Shown here: piece after piece, positions 1 through 8,116 of the stretch
Numbering within the stretch: the stretch's first letter is position 1
Layout of the letters: every line of letters starts with the position of its first letter
NCBI GenBank assembly: GCA_050184415.1
Contig: JBFXAJ010000003.1
Span: 129,564 to 193,563, forward strand
Source: JADLGL01 sp050184415
Lineage (GTDB): Bacteria > Pseudomonadota > Alphaproteobacteria > Rhizobiales > Kaistiaceae
Length of the DNA: 64,000 nt
Direction: 5' to 3'
Notes under the pieces: generated by a model
Database searches by the model: none
Told to the model about the DNA's origin: nothing
What the model saw: the letters and a program-made list of their open reading frames with translations, nothing else
Position numbers and translations under genes: made by a program

Positions 1-1964
1 TTGTAGACTTCGCGGTCGATGATGATGTCCGGCAACGCCCAGCCTTCGACGAGGCGCCGGAAGTCGAACGCGCCCCCGGTCGCAGCTTCGGCGATGTGGA
101 GGGCAATGAGGAGCCGGCCGACGTCCATGCCGTCGAAATCGCCGCTCGACCGCAGGCCGGTCGAGATGTCGATCACCTCCGGCGGCAAGGCATGGGCGCC
201 GGTGCTGGCAAGGTCGGTGGCGAGGATGTCGCGCACGGCGCGGAGGCCGCGCTCGAGGCGGGCGGAATCGATGAGGCCGATCATGCTGGCGCTGACGTAG
301 CCGAGGACGAACGATGCCAGGTCCCACATGGTGTAGAAGCCCCAGCCCTGGACACCATCGCCTTGCGGCATGGCGGCACCCAGCGCGAAGGGAGAATCGC
401 CGACCCTGGCCCGGTCGAAGTAGCGCCAGGCCGTCGCTGCATCCTCCTCGAGCTGACGCCGGGGAACTTCGGGCGCGACGCCGGTCAGCGCGGCCGCGGC
501 GCGGCTGCGCTGGACCAGCGTCACCAGCCCCATGCCGCCATAGCGCGCTTCGACCAGCCCGCGACCGTTGGTCGGGATGGCGCCGCCCGAGTCGCGAAGG
601 CCGGCAATGCCCGCCACAAGGGCTTCGGTCCCGGAGCGCGATGCCAGGGTCGGACCATCGGCAATGAGTACGAGCTGGTCCCGCGTAGCCAGCCTCGAGG
701 CCAGGGCCCCCCGGATGTCGGAGCCAAGGACTTCGGAGGAGCGGACGATACCCGCGATCTCGAGCAGCCCATTGTCGGGGAGCTGCTCCGGACGACCGGC
801 GGCGAGGTTCGGGTTGACCAGCAGCCGGACGCCGATCCGGCCGATCGATCGGGCCAGGGCGACTTCGCCGCCGCCGCGCAGCCCCGCCGGAAGAATGACC
901 GTCGACGGCCCCGCCAGAGACGCTGCGATCAACCGCTCCGCCACGCCCTCAATGGCGGGGAAATCCCGCGAGGCGATGATCCCGATGTCGTCGAAGGACA
1001 GCCCGCGAAGCATGTCCGTCGTCACCGACTCATCCGCGGCCACCAGTCCGGTGACCGGGACGCCGGCGGCGGCGAAGAGCGCGGCGGCGGACGACCGAAC
1101 GATGGGGTCGTGTCCGGCGTCGAAGGCGACGACGAGATATTTCGGGCCATGGGGAGCGGTTTGGCGACGGAGGGTGCGCGGGAGGACCACGCGCACATCG
1201 CCAAGGAGGCCGGCGATCCCGGCGACGATGTCCTCCGCATAGTGCCGCAGATCGGTGATGTCGCGCGGCAGGATCGCAAGATTGAGGTCGATGACGACCG
1301 GCGGCGTGAGCCTGCTAGCGGAGCGGATGCCGTTGATGAGCTGCGCGGTCGAGACCAGATCGCCGCCGCGCTGCGCTGCGGTCTCGCGAAGGGCGAATGT
1401 GTTCACGAGCCCGGTCGATGTGATCCAGTAGCCGCCGCGGACGACATGGGGATTGACGGTGTTGCCGGTCCGGTTCGCGCCGAGCCGGATGACCGTCGTG
1501 ACGCCGAAGGTGGCGAGTTCCGCCCCGTCCTCGAGGAAGTTGATCGGCTCGTCGTTGGCGATGGCGACGCCGCGCGATCCGCCAATCGCGCGGCCGAGCT
1601 GGGTGCGCAGCAGCGCCAGCTGATCGGCAACGACCTGCGCCCTGCGGTACCGCGAGCCGCCGAGCGTCGGCACATAAGCGACCAGCTCCACGTCGTCGCG
1701 GGCTGCCAGTCGCCGCAGGTACTCGCGGGCCGCGAAGGTCCTTCCGGACTCGGCCGCGAGGCTCACCGCAACCGGAAGGCCGCGATCGGTGAATGTCTCG
1801 ACAACCGCCCGGAGGCGGCTCGTGGGCGTTCGGGCATCGACCCCCGTGACCGTCACGATGGTTGCCGCCGTGATGGCCTGTGCGCTGGCCTCGCCGAGGC
1901 CGCCAAAGCGCACGAATGGAAGGGAGAGGCCACCCATCAGGGCGTGGCGACGTGTCAGTCTCAT
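1..1964 (-). CDS. Tat-exported DUF3131 protein with degenerate deacetylase-like domains (partial, 3' end outside window)
   Basis: An uninterrupted minus-strand reading frame of 654 codons starts at ATG 1964 and runs off the left edge without a stop. The N-terminus has a twin-arginine signal (RRHALMGGLSL) ending near AQA, residue 29. Residues ~510-654 match the DUF3131 pattern (AWRYFDRARVG at ~512, TMWDLASFVLGYVSASMIG at ~545). DUF3131 is found in periplasmic proteins linked to cellulose-synthase-like glycosyltransferases. Two stretches before it (about 33-265 and 275-490; FDAGHD at 281) look like degraded NodB/TIM-barrel repeats without intact metal-binding motifs; that reading is inference. 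The ATG overlaps the stop of the GT2 gene (ATGA), so it is the last visible gene of a four-gene polysaccharide operon and may process or bind the exported polymer. Family assignment is good; the activity is unknown. Confidence 0.8.
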   Translation of the reverse strand, partial: MRLTRRHALMGGLSLPFVRFGGLGEASAQAITAATIVTVTGVDARTPTSRLRAVVETFTDRGLPVAVSLAAESGRTFAAREYLRRLAARDDVELVAYVPTLGGSRYRRAQVVADQLALLRTQLGRAIGGSRGVAIANDEPINFLEDGAELATFGVTTVIRLGANRTGNTVNPHVVRGGYWITSTGLVNTFALRETAAQRGGDLVSTAQLINGIRSASRLTPPVVIDLNLAILPRDITDLRHYAEDIVAGIAGLLGDVRVVLPRTLRRQTAPHGPKYLVVAFDAGHDPIVRSSAAALFAAAGVPVTGLVAADESVTTDMLRGLSFDDIGIIASRDFPAIEGVAERLIAASLAGPSTVILPAGLRGGGEVALARSIGRIGVRLLVNPNLAAGRPEQLPDNGLLEIAGIVRSSEVLGSDIRGALASRLATRDQLVLIADGPTLASRSGTEALVAGIAGLRDSGGAIPTNGRGLVEARYGGMGLVTLVQRSRAAAALTGVAPEVPRRQLEEDAATAWRYFDRARVGDSPFALGAAMPQGDGVQGWGFYTMWDLASFVLGYVSASMIGLIDSARLERGLRAVRDILATDLASTGAHALPPEVIDISTGLRSSGDFDGMDVGRLLIALHIAEAATGGAFDFRRLVEGWALPDIIIDREVY

Positions 1965-3262
1965 CGAAGCGCCTCCCCCTTCCGTGCGGTGAGACCGGGC
2001 GAGCGCACGTCGGCCGGCCGGTCGGCGCTGCGCGTCGGGCTCTTCCAGGTCCCGTCGGAGACGATCAGGATCGCCTTCGGGAGCGACACGCAGAAGAGCC
2101 AGATGTCGAGCAGCCTCATCAGGGGAAAACCGATCCCGTAGAGCAGGAGGCTTGGCCGCCGCTCGATGACAGCTGCCGCGACCGTCATGGCGTAGTCGAG
2201 GGCGAGGAAGATCAGCACGAGTTCGAGCGGCGAGACCCCGAAGAGCTGGCTCGCGCCCGCCGGCAGCACGCCCACGAGTTCGAGCCCGTAGAGAAGAAGG
2301 AACACCAGCGTCGCGGTCTGCATCACGCCGAACAGCACCGCCTCGCCCATCAGGGCGCCGAACGAGAGCCAGAACCGCGACGGCCAGAAGCCGTGGTGCA
2401 TCACCGTCTGCCAGAGGCCCATGTACCAGCGGACGCATTGCTTGCGGTAGTCGCGCAAGCTGAGCGGATCCTCGGTCGAGCACATCGCGCGTGGCGTATA
2501 GGCGATCCTCCCGAGGCGCTTCCGCTGCACCTCGAACGTCATGTTGAAGTCTTCGATGATGAGGCCGGGCGCGGTGATGTCGATCTTCGACAGGACCGAC
2601 GTCCGGTACATGCTGCAGAAGCCGGGCGCGATGTAGGCGACGTTTATCCGGCCCCAGGTCTGGGCGTATTTGTAGGCGGCCTGGACCAGGAGATAGAGCC
2701 GCGTCCGATACGCGGCGATGAGCGCGGTCATGCCGCGAGCCTGCGGCCAGCGGGACCGCACATGCCCGGCGACGACGACCACGCGCGGATCGTCGAACAG
2801 CGGCAGGCCGCGCGTCAGGTAGTCGGGATCGATTTCGGAATCGGCGTCCTGGATCAGGACGACCTTGAAGCGTTCGAGGAGACGGTTCTGGTCGATGACG
2901 GTCTGGATCGCGCGCGCCTTGCCACCATTGGGCTGGATGTCGAGGACGTTGCAGCCGGTCGCACGGGCGAGCTCCACCGTGCGATCGCGCGACCCGTCGC
3001 TGCCGACGAAGACCTGCTCGACCGGAACGACGGCACGGAGGGCACCGATACACTTCGAGATCGCCAGCTCCTCATTGTGAGCGGGGATCACGACGGCGAC
3101 CTCGTGCACGCCGATCTGGCTCTTCGCCTTCCGGCCCCTCGATCCCGAAGAAAGCGTGGTGGTCGCGAGCCGCATCACGCCGACGACCGCCCAGAAGCTG
3201 AAATTGACGCCGACGGTCAGACACGCCAGCAGGACCGCGATCGCGGAGGACACGTCACACAT
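1961..3262 (-). CDS. Membrane-embedded processive glycosyltransferase, GT2 family
   Basis: 433 residues from ATG 3262, which overlaps the upstream epimerase stop by 8 nt; a longer frame to 3367 exists but would lie inside that gene. A hydrophobic segment (SAIAVLLACLTVGVNF) precedes the GT-A domain: VVIPAHNEE for nucleotide binding, DADSEID as the metal-binding DxD, EDFNMTFE as the acceptor/catalytic ED, and QCVRW as the Q-x-x-R-W motif that marks cellulose/hyaluronan/NodC-type processive synthases. At least three C-terminal membrane segments follow (LIFLALDYAMTVAAAVIE and neighbours). It probably polymerises and extrudes a sugar chain across the inner membrane using UDP-sugars made by the two preceding genes. 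The sugar specificity cannot be read from the sequence. Confidence 0.9.
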   Translation of the reverse strand: MCDVSSAIAVLLACLTVGVNFSFWAVVGVMRLATTTLSSGSRGRKAKSQIGVHEVAVVIPAHNEELAISKCIGALRAVVPVEQVFVGSDGSRDRTVELARATGCNVLDIQPNGGKARAIQTVIDQNRLLERFKVVLIQDADSEIDPDYLTRGLPLFDDPRVVVVAGHVRSRWPQARGMTALIAAYRTRLYLLVQAAYKYAQTWGRINVAYIAPGFCSMYRTSVLSKIDITAPGLIIEDFNMTFEVQRKRLGRIAYTPRAMCSTEDPLSLRDYRKQCVRWYMGLWQTVMHHGFWPSRFWLSFGALMGEAVLFGVMQTATLVFLLLYGLELVGVLPAGASQLFGVSPLELVLIFLALDYAMTVAAAVIERRPSLLLYGIGFPLMRLLDIWLFCVSLPKAILIVSDGTWKSPTRSADRPADVRSPGLTARKGEALR

Positions 3263-4271
3263 CCACGCGCTGGCGATCCGCCGCGATGGCGGGCCAAGGT
3301 TCGACGCTGGCTGCGGGCTCGTTGCCGCCGCGGCCGACGACATCGGCAAAGCTGCGGCGGAGACCATCAGCGAGGTCCACCTTTGGCTTCCAGCCGAGAC
3401 TCCCGATCCGCGTGGTGTCAGGACACCGGCGGAGGTGGTCGCGAATGAAGTGCGGCTTGAACGCGATCTCGATCCGCCGCCCTAGCGCCGCTTCCGCGGC
3501 CCGGTGAAGATCGAGGATCGTCCGTTCCCGGGACGAGCCGATGTTGAAGACGTCCCCCGATACGCCGCGCTCGATCGCCACGCGAAACCCGTCGAGGAGA
3601 TCGCTGACATAGAGGAACGACCGGGTCTGGCTGCCGTCGCCATAGACCGTGAACGGCTCCCCGTGCAGCGCCGAAAGGAGCAATTGCGGGATGACGCGCC
3701 GATCGTCCGGCGACATGCCGACGCCGTAAGTGTTGAAGACCCGGATGATCCGGACGTCGACGCCATGGCGGCGCGCGTAACGCATGGCGAGCGCCTCGCC
3801 GAACCGTTTGCCCTCCTCATACGGGCTGCGGTCGCCGACCGGATCCACATTGCCCGTGTAGGTTTCGGGCTGCGGAACGACTTCGGCTTCGCCGTAGACC
3901 TCGGCGGTGCTCGTGAAGAGATAGAGCGCGCCGGTGGTCCGGGCGAGCTCGAGAAGGTTGAGCGAGCCGATCGACGATGTCCGGAGCATCTCGTCGCCGA
4001 GAATGGCGATGTTCGGCACGCCGGTCGGGCACGCAAGGTTGTAGACCTCGTCGAACCGCTGCATCGCGAGCGTCTCGGTCAGGCCGGCGTCCGCCACGTC
4101 CCCGTAGATGAAGTCAAAGCCGGCAAGGGCCTGCAGGGGGCGAATGTTGTCAGGCCGCCCCGTGCTGAAATTGTCGATGGCGACGACCGAGTATCCCCGG
4201 TCGAGGAGGGAGGCGCACAGGTTGCTGCCGATAAATCCGGCGCCTCCGGCGACGAGAGCGCGCGGCGTCAT
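3255..4271 (-). CDS. NAD-dependent epimerase/dehydratase, UDP-glucuronate decarboxylase-like
   Basis: 338-residue extended SDR protein. The Rossmann motif GGAGFIGSNL is at residues ~8-17, and YEEGK within SPYEEGKRFGEA is the YxxxK catalytic pair. The region NTYGVGMSPDDRRVIPQ and YGDGSQTRSFLYVSD resembles UDP-xylose synthase (UXS), which oxidises and decarboxylates UDP-glucuronate to UDP-xylose. Its coupling to a nucleotide-sugar dehydrogenase that would make the UDP-uronic acid supports this, but a 4-epimerase remains possible. The start overlaps the dehydrogenase stop by 4 nt (ATGA), and the end overlaps the GT2 start, so translation is likely coupled. Confidence 0.85.
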   Translation of the reverse strand: MTPRALVAGGAGFIGSNLCASLLDRGYSVVAIDNFSTGRPDNIRPLQALAGFDFIYGDVADAGLTETLAMQRFDEVYNLACPTGVPNIAILGDEMLRTSSIGSLNLLELARTTGALYLFTSTAEVYGEAEVVPQPETYTGNVDPVGDRSPYEEGKRFGEALAMRYARRHGVDVRIIRVFNTYGVGMSPDDRRVIPQLLLSALHGEPFTVYGDGSQTRSFLYVSDLLDGFRVAIERGVSGDVFNIGSSRERTILDLHRAAEAALGRRIEIAFKPHFIRDHLRRCPDTTRIGSLGWKPKVDLADGLRRSFADVVGRGGNEPAASVEPWPAIAADRQRVDV

Positions 4272-5668
4272 GCCTTGATGACCCGCGGGCTGGAGATTCC
4301 GTTCCGCTCCATCGCGTTGCGGGTGTCGATGACGACGCGTGCCGATTTCTCGATCAGCCGATAGTCGATGCCGTCATGATCGGTGACGATGATCGCCGCA
4401 TCGTGGATCGCGTTCTTCGCGGGCTCGGCACCGAGATCCACGGCGGTGACGCTGGCAGGAAAGCCGTGATGCCGAAGCTCTGCCACGTCGACCTCGGGAT
4501 CGTAGAACGACACGCGCAGCGCGCGGTCGGCGAGCATATCGGCGATCCGGATCGCCGGGCTTTCGCGCATGTCCGACACGTTCTTCTTGTAGGCGACGCC
4601 GACGATCAGGATCGACGCCAGGCTCATCGGCTGGTGGAGCCGCTGGTCGAGCGCCCGCTCGAGGGTCTGGATCACATAGGACGGCAGGCCCTGGGTGATC
4701 TCGCCGGCGAGTTCCACGAACCGGGTCGAGAGGCCGAATTCGCGGGCCTTCCAGGTCAGGTAGAAGGGGTCGACGGGAATGCAGTGTCCGCCGAGGCCAG
4801 GTCCCGGATAGAACGGCATGAAGCCGAACGGCTTCGTCTTCGCGGCCTCGATCACCTCCCAGATGTCGACACCCATCGACTGGTAGATGATCTTGAGCTC
4901 GTTGATCAGGCCGATGTTGACGAAACGGAAGATGTTCTCAGTGATCTTGACCATCTCGGCGACGTTGTTCGCCGAGACCGGGACAACCCGCTTCACGACG
5001 GAACCGTAGAAAGCCGCTACCAGCTCTCGAGCCGTTGCGCCGTCGCCGGAGACCACCTTCGGGATGTCGATGGTGCGGAAGCTGCTGCCCGGATCCTCGC
5101 GCTCCGGCGAGTAGCCAAGGAAGAAATCGTAACCGGAACGGAGCGAGCCGGCCTCGAAGATGGGTTTCAGGACCTCGTCGGTCGTGCCGGGATAGGTCGT
5201 CGATTCGAGGATCACGAGCTGGCCGGGCCGGAGATACTCGGCGATCGTTCGGGCCGCGGCCTCGACAATCGACAGATCAGGTTCGCGCTGCGGGGTGAGC
5301 GGGGTCGGCACGCAGATGCAGATCACGTCGCAGGAAGCCAGCGCCGCGAAGGAATTGCTGGCGGTCAGGCGGCCGAGGCTCCGAAGCTCATTCAGCTCTT
5401 CGCTGGGCACCGCCGGGACGTAGGACCGGCCCGCCGCTATCTCCTGGATCTTCCGGGGATCGACATCGAAACCGGTCGTATGGAAGCCAGCACGCGCCGT
5501 GGCGGCGGCAAGGGGAAGGCCGACATAGCCGAGCCCGCAGATGCCGACATTGGCGGTGCGGTTCTCGATACGCTGGGCCAGCATGGCCCCGTACTGGTTC
5601 GTGCCGAGGGGAATAACCTTGGCGGAAACGCGCGGTTGGTCGTTGGAGGCGATCTTGGTATGAAGCAT
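4268..5668 (-). CDS. Nucleotide-sugar (UDP-glucose/GDP-mannose family) dehydrogenase
   Basis: 466 residues. GICGLGYVGLPLAAATARAG (~43-62) is the NAD-binding fold, LGYSPEREDPG is typical of the central domain, and GLGGHCIPVDPFYLTW carries the catalytic cysteine used for two-step oxidation of a sugar C6 hydroxyl to a carboxylate. VGVAYKKNVSDMRESPA marks the C-terminal domain. The enzyme makes a UDP-uronic acid (UDP-glucuronate, or a WbpA-type UDP-HexNAcA). It is first in the operon, with a GGGGA Shine-Dalgarno 6 nt before ATG 5668. The residues between ~1 and 40 form a long N-terminal extension ahead of the Rossmann fold. Substrate not resolved. Confidence 0.9.
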   Translation of the reverse strand: MLHTKIASNDQPRVSAKVIPLGTNQYGAMLAQRIENRTANVGICGLGYVGLPLAAATARAGFHTTGFDVDPRKIQEIAAGRSYVPAVPSEELNELRSLGRLTASNSFAALASCDVICICVPTPLTPQREPDLSIVEAAARTIAEYLRPGQLVILESTTYPGTTDEVLKPIFEAGSLRSGYDFFLGYSPEREDPGSSFRTIDIPKVVSGDGATARELVAAFYGSVVKRVVPVSANNVAEMVKITENIFRFVNIGLINELKIIYQSMGVDIWEVIEAAKTKPFGFMPFYPGPGLGGHCIPVDPFYLTWKAREFGLSTRFVELAGEITQGLPSYVIQTLERALDQRLHQPMSLASILIVGVAYKKNVSDMRESPAIRIADMLADRALRVSFYDPEVDVAELRHHGFPASVTAVDLGAEPAKNAIHDAAIIVTDHDGIDYRLIEKSARVVIDTRNAMERNGISSPRVIKA

Positions 5669-6004
5669 TGGTGGTCCCCGGACATTTTGAGGTCACCGAA
5701 TGCAGGCCGGAACGGCCGTCCGGAGGGGTGAACCGCCCCACCCGTACCAGACAACCTTCCAGAAACCCTGGCAGAACAAAGGGATACGCCCCAGTTCAGG
5801 CCCGAGCACCGGCGACCCCGTACTTCTACGAGGTAGGGAGCCGGTAGACAAGGGCCATGGGGTGCCGCCGGTCCCTTCTACGACCGTTCCGAGAGGCTCG
5901 GCGAGAGCCGGAGCAGCGTTGGAAAAGGCTGATTCCTGGGGTTTTTGACAGCTGCGGCAATACGCCCGCCATTCCTCGAACACGTATTCACTTTTCGAGT
6001 ATCG
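5669..6004. promoter_or_regulatory. 336-bp upstream region of the polysaccharide operon
   Basis: No convincing gene. It separates two leftward genes and must carry the promoter of the dehydrogenase-led operon. Visible structure: an inverted repeat CTCGAA/TTCGAG around 5977-6000 and a direct repeat CTTCTACGA at 5823-5831 and 5875-5883, 52 nt apart (about five helical turns), which could be paired regulator sites. No clear sigma-70 promoter was identified. Confidence 0.35.
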
Positions 6005-6739
6005 TCAGGCGACGAGCTGGTCGCGGAAGAACGCCCGCTCAAGGACGTTCTCGTCGATGGTGATGCCATCGCACCGGACGTTGAGGCGGAGCTGCTGCCC
6101 GACGCGGGAGGGCCATCCACCATAGCCTGGGACCGGAAGGCTGTCGGGCCATCCCGGAACATTGCCCGCATGGTCCAGCAGCGGGACGTCGGTAAAGGCG
6201 GTCGACGGGCCCATGATCTCGTTCCACATGTAGCTGCCGGTATAGATCACCGGGCGCACGCCCATATCGCGGACGCCGGCGACCATGTCGCGCGTCACCG
6301 GGTGCAGCCGGCCATCCGGCTCGTGCTCGACGTCCAGCGCGTAGAACTCGAGATGTCGGGCCAGGGCGCCAAAGCCTTGCAACGCTTCGCGCCAGCGACT
6401 GACCGGCCTTCCATAGGCGGCGATCCTGAGGCCGGCGTTCAGGGCACGGTCGAGGGCGACGCGGCCGTCGCGCCAAAGCGCCGGCCGGGCGTCCCAGTAT
6501 GTGTGGCCGGTGGTCCAGAACCACTCATAGCCGTCCTCGACCCGCCGGTTGAACCAGCGCTGCGGCTGGACACCATCCATGCCGAAGTCGGTGTCGAAGC
6601 CGCGGGCGAGACGACTCGTCGACAAGGCTTTCGCTTCGGAAGACGCCAGAAGGGGCGCAGCGGGCGCCGCGGGCGCCACGGCCGCTGCGCCCGCCAAGGC
6701 AAGAAACTGCCGACGATCGACAGCCGACGGTCGAGACAT
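6005..6739 (-). CDS. Tat-exported GH25-like (lysozyme-type TIM barrel) protein
   Basis: 244 residues from ATG 6739. The N-terminus has a twin-arginine signal (DRRQFLALAGAA) followed by an Ala/Pro-rich cleavage region. The mature part begins RGFDTDFGMDG and contains YALDVEHEPDG and VIYTGSYMW, an arrangement resembling GH25 muramidases, where a D-x-E pair at a strand end is catalytic and the fold is a TIM barrel. The match is by pattern only, so a non-catalytic glycan-binding barrel is possible. It lies between the polysaccharide operon and a divergent deacetylase, which fits cleavage or trimming of an exported glycan. The Shine-Dalgarno is weak. Confidence 0.6.
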   Translation of the reverse strand: MSRPSAVDRRQFLALAGAAAVAPAAPAAPLLASSEAKALSTSRLARGFDTDFGMDGVQPQRWFNRRVEDGYEWFWTTGHTYWDARPALWRDGRVALDRALNAGLRIAAYGRPVSRWREALQGFGALARHLEFYALDVEHEPDGRLHPVTRDMVAGVRDMGVRPVIYTGSYMWNEIMGPSTAFTDVPLLDHAGNVPGWPDSLPVPGYGGWPSRVGQQLRLNVRCDGITIDENVLERAFFRDQLVA

Positions 6740-7181
6740 GGGGATACCGCAATGGCACGCGGGGAAGGCGTTGCGAGAAAATGACTAAGACCGCGCGTGT
6801 CAGAAGCTGTGAAGGCCAACGCGTATACGATCTATTACTCAATCGCCCACAACGAAGACGACAGGTAATCGAACGTTACTCATAGCATGACTAATTAGTT
6901 CAACTATTTCTCAGTCCGTATACTAGTCATTAACTTTTTATGCTGCGGTGCCTACGGGCACAACCTGATGAACCTGACAGGCAGGGGCGTCCGCGACAGT
7001 TCATGCACCGAAGCATTTCCGCTGGACGGCGGCGCCCCATTCTCCTAGTAGAACTACGTGCCTGGAGGCGTGTCGGCCTGCCCCGCCCATTTGTGGATCT
7101 GGGGCAGGCTCCGTCGTTGGAGGTTAGGAGCCCTCACCACCTTGGCGTGAGGACGTTTTCCGAGGCTGGAGCTACGCGTTC
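6740..7181. promoter_or_regulatory. Divergent intergenic region with an AT-rich island and palindrome
   Basis: About 440 bp without a credible gene between the leftward GH25-like gene and the rightward deacetylase gene. The part at ~6825-6950 is conspicuously AT-rich against a GC-rich background and contains the perfect 10-bp palindrome ACTAATTAGT (6890-6899) and a second short palindrome ACTAGT near 6923. This is the likely control region for both genes. AT-rich sites of this sort are bound by Ros/MucR-type exopolysaccharide regulators and by nucleoid proteins in alphaproteobacteria, but no specific consensus was matched. Confidence 0.45.
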
Positions 7182-8018
7182 GTGCAACTCGCAAAAGCCG
7201 TTCCGCCCCTCGGGGTGATCCTCGCCGCCGCGGTCGTCCTCGGGGTGGGCGCGTTCGCCTTCAATGACGCGCGCTCGGCCGCCGATCTCGCGCCACGCCG
7301 GGTCGGCGTCCTGACCATCACCTTCGACGATGCCTTCCGCAACCAGTACGTCCACGCCCTCCCGGTCCTGCAGCAGTACGAGTTGCGCGGAACCACGTTC
7401 CTCACGACGGCCTTCATCGGCGATGTCGCCGGGACCAGCCTGATGGCCGCGATGACCTGGGCGGAGGCGGCGGAATGGCGGGACGCCGGCTGGGAGATCG
7501 GCGCCCACACCGAAACCCACCGCGACCTCCCGCCCCTCGCCGCCGTGGAGATAAAGGCCGAGCTGGCCTATCCCGCCATCCGGATCTACCAGGAGCTCGG
7601 CGTCGTCCCCACGTCGTTCTCCTCCCCGCACGGGTACATCGACGATCGGGTCCGGGCCATGGTCATGGATACCTTCGACGCGCATGTCCGAACCCGCCCG
7701 ATTGCCGAGCAGGTCAGCGCCGGGCTCAACCACATGCCGCCGCTCGACCCTTACGACATCAGCCGGTTCGAGATGTCCCGCGGGATGGCGCCATCGCTCG
7801 CCTGCGACAAGATCGAGCTCGCGGTCGAGCAGGGATCGTGGCTCGTCCTGTCCTTCCACGGGATCCTGCCGGAGCCCTCATCCAGCGACGAAGAACGCTA
7901 CTTCTACTCGGTCGCAGACCTCGCGGCGATCGCGCAATGCACCCGGACCTACATCGACGCCGGCACGCTCGAAAGCGCGACCATCGCCGAAGTGCTGACC
8001 CGCCAGGCCGGCGTCTGA
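7182..8018 (+). CDS. Polysaccharide deacetylase (NodB homology, CE4 family)
   Basis: 278 residues from GTG 7182. An N-terminal hydrophobic segment (VILAAAVVLGVGAFAF) acts as signal or anchor, so the domain is periplasmic or extracellular. CE4 motifs are visible: TFDDA (motif 1, catalytic base and metal-binding Asp), GAHTETHRDL (motif 2, H-x3-H), SPHGY (motif 3, usual Arg replaced) and LSFHGI (motif 5 His). The family removes N- or O-acetyl groups from glycans in a metal-dependent way. Proximity to the GT2 operon suggests the nascent exopolysaccharide as substrate, though peptidoglycan is possible. A GGCGCC-N6-GGCGCC hairpin directly follows the stop. Confidence 0.85.
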   Translation: MQLAKAVPPLGVILAAAVVLGVGAFAFNDARSAADLAPRRVGVLTITFDDAFRNQYVHALPVLQQYELRGTTFLTTAFIGDVAGTSLMAAMTWAEAAEWRDAGWEIGAHTETHRDLPPLAAVEIKAELAYPAIRIYQELGVVPTSFSSPHGYIDDRVRAMVMDTFDAHVRTRPIAEQVSAGLNHMPPLDPYDISRFEMSRGMAPSLACDKIELAVEQGSWLVLSFHGILPEPSSSDEERYFYSVADLAAIAQCTRTYIDAGTLESATIAEVLTRQAGV

Positions 8019-8036
8019 GGCGCCTGAACGGGCGCC
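8019..8036 (+). terminator. Hairpin after the deacetylase gene
   Basis: GGCGCC (8019-8024) and GGCGCC (8031-8036) form a 6-bp stem with a 6-nt loop immediately after TGA 8018. There is no U-run, so termination is uncertain. Confidence 0.35.
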
Positions 8037-8116
8037 GTCTGCCGACAGCGGCCCGGATAAGCATCACGGGAGGGCGGCCCCGGCCAGCATGGGCATGGCC
8101 GGAGCCGCATGGCGTG

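Noticed and set aside
96..2141. Long plus-strand open frame of 681 codons
   Set aside because: It is antisense to the DUF3131 and GT2 genes; its translation is Arg/Gly/Asp-rich without domains, as expected for a high-GC shadow.
6940..7218. 92-codon plus-strand frame before the deacetylase
   Set aside because: Arg/Pro-rich, no Shine-Dalgarno, overlaps the deacetylase start and has no recognisable feature.
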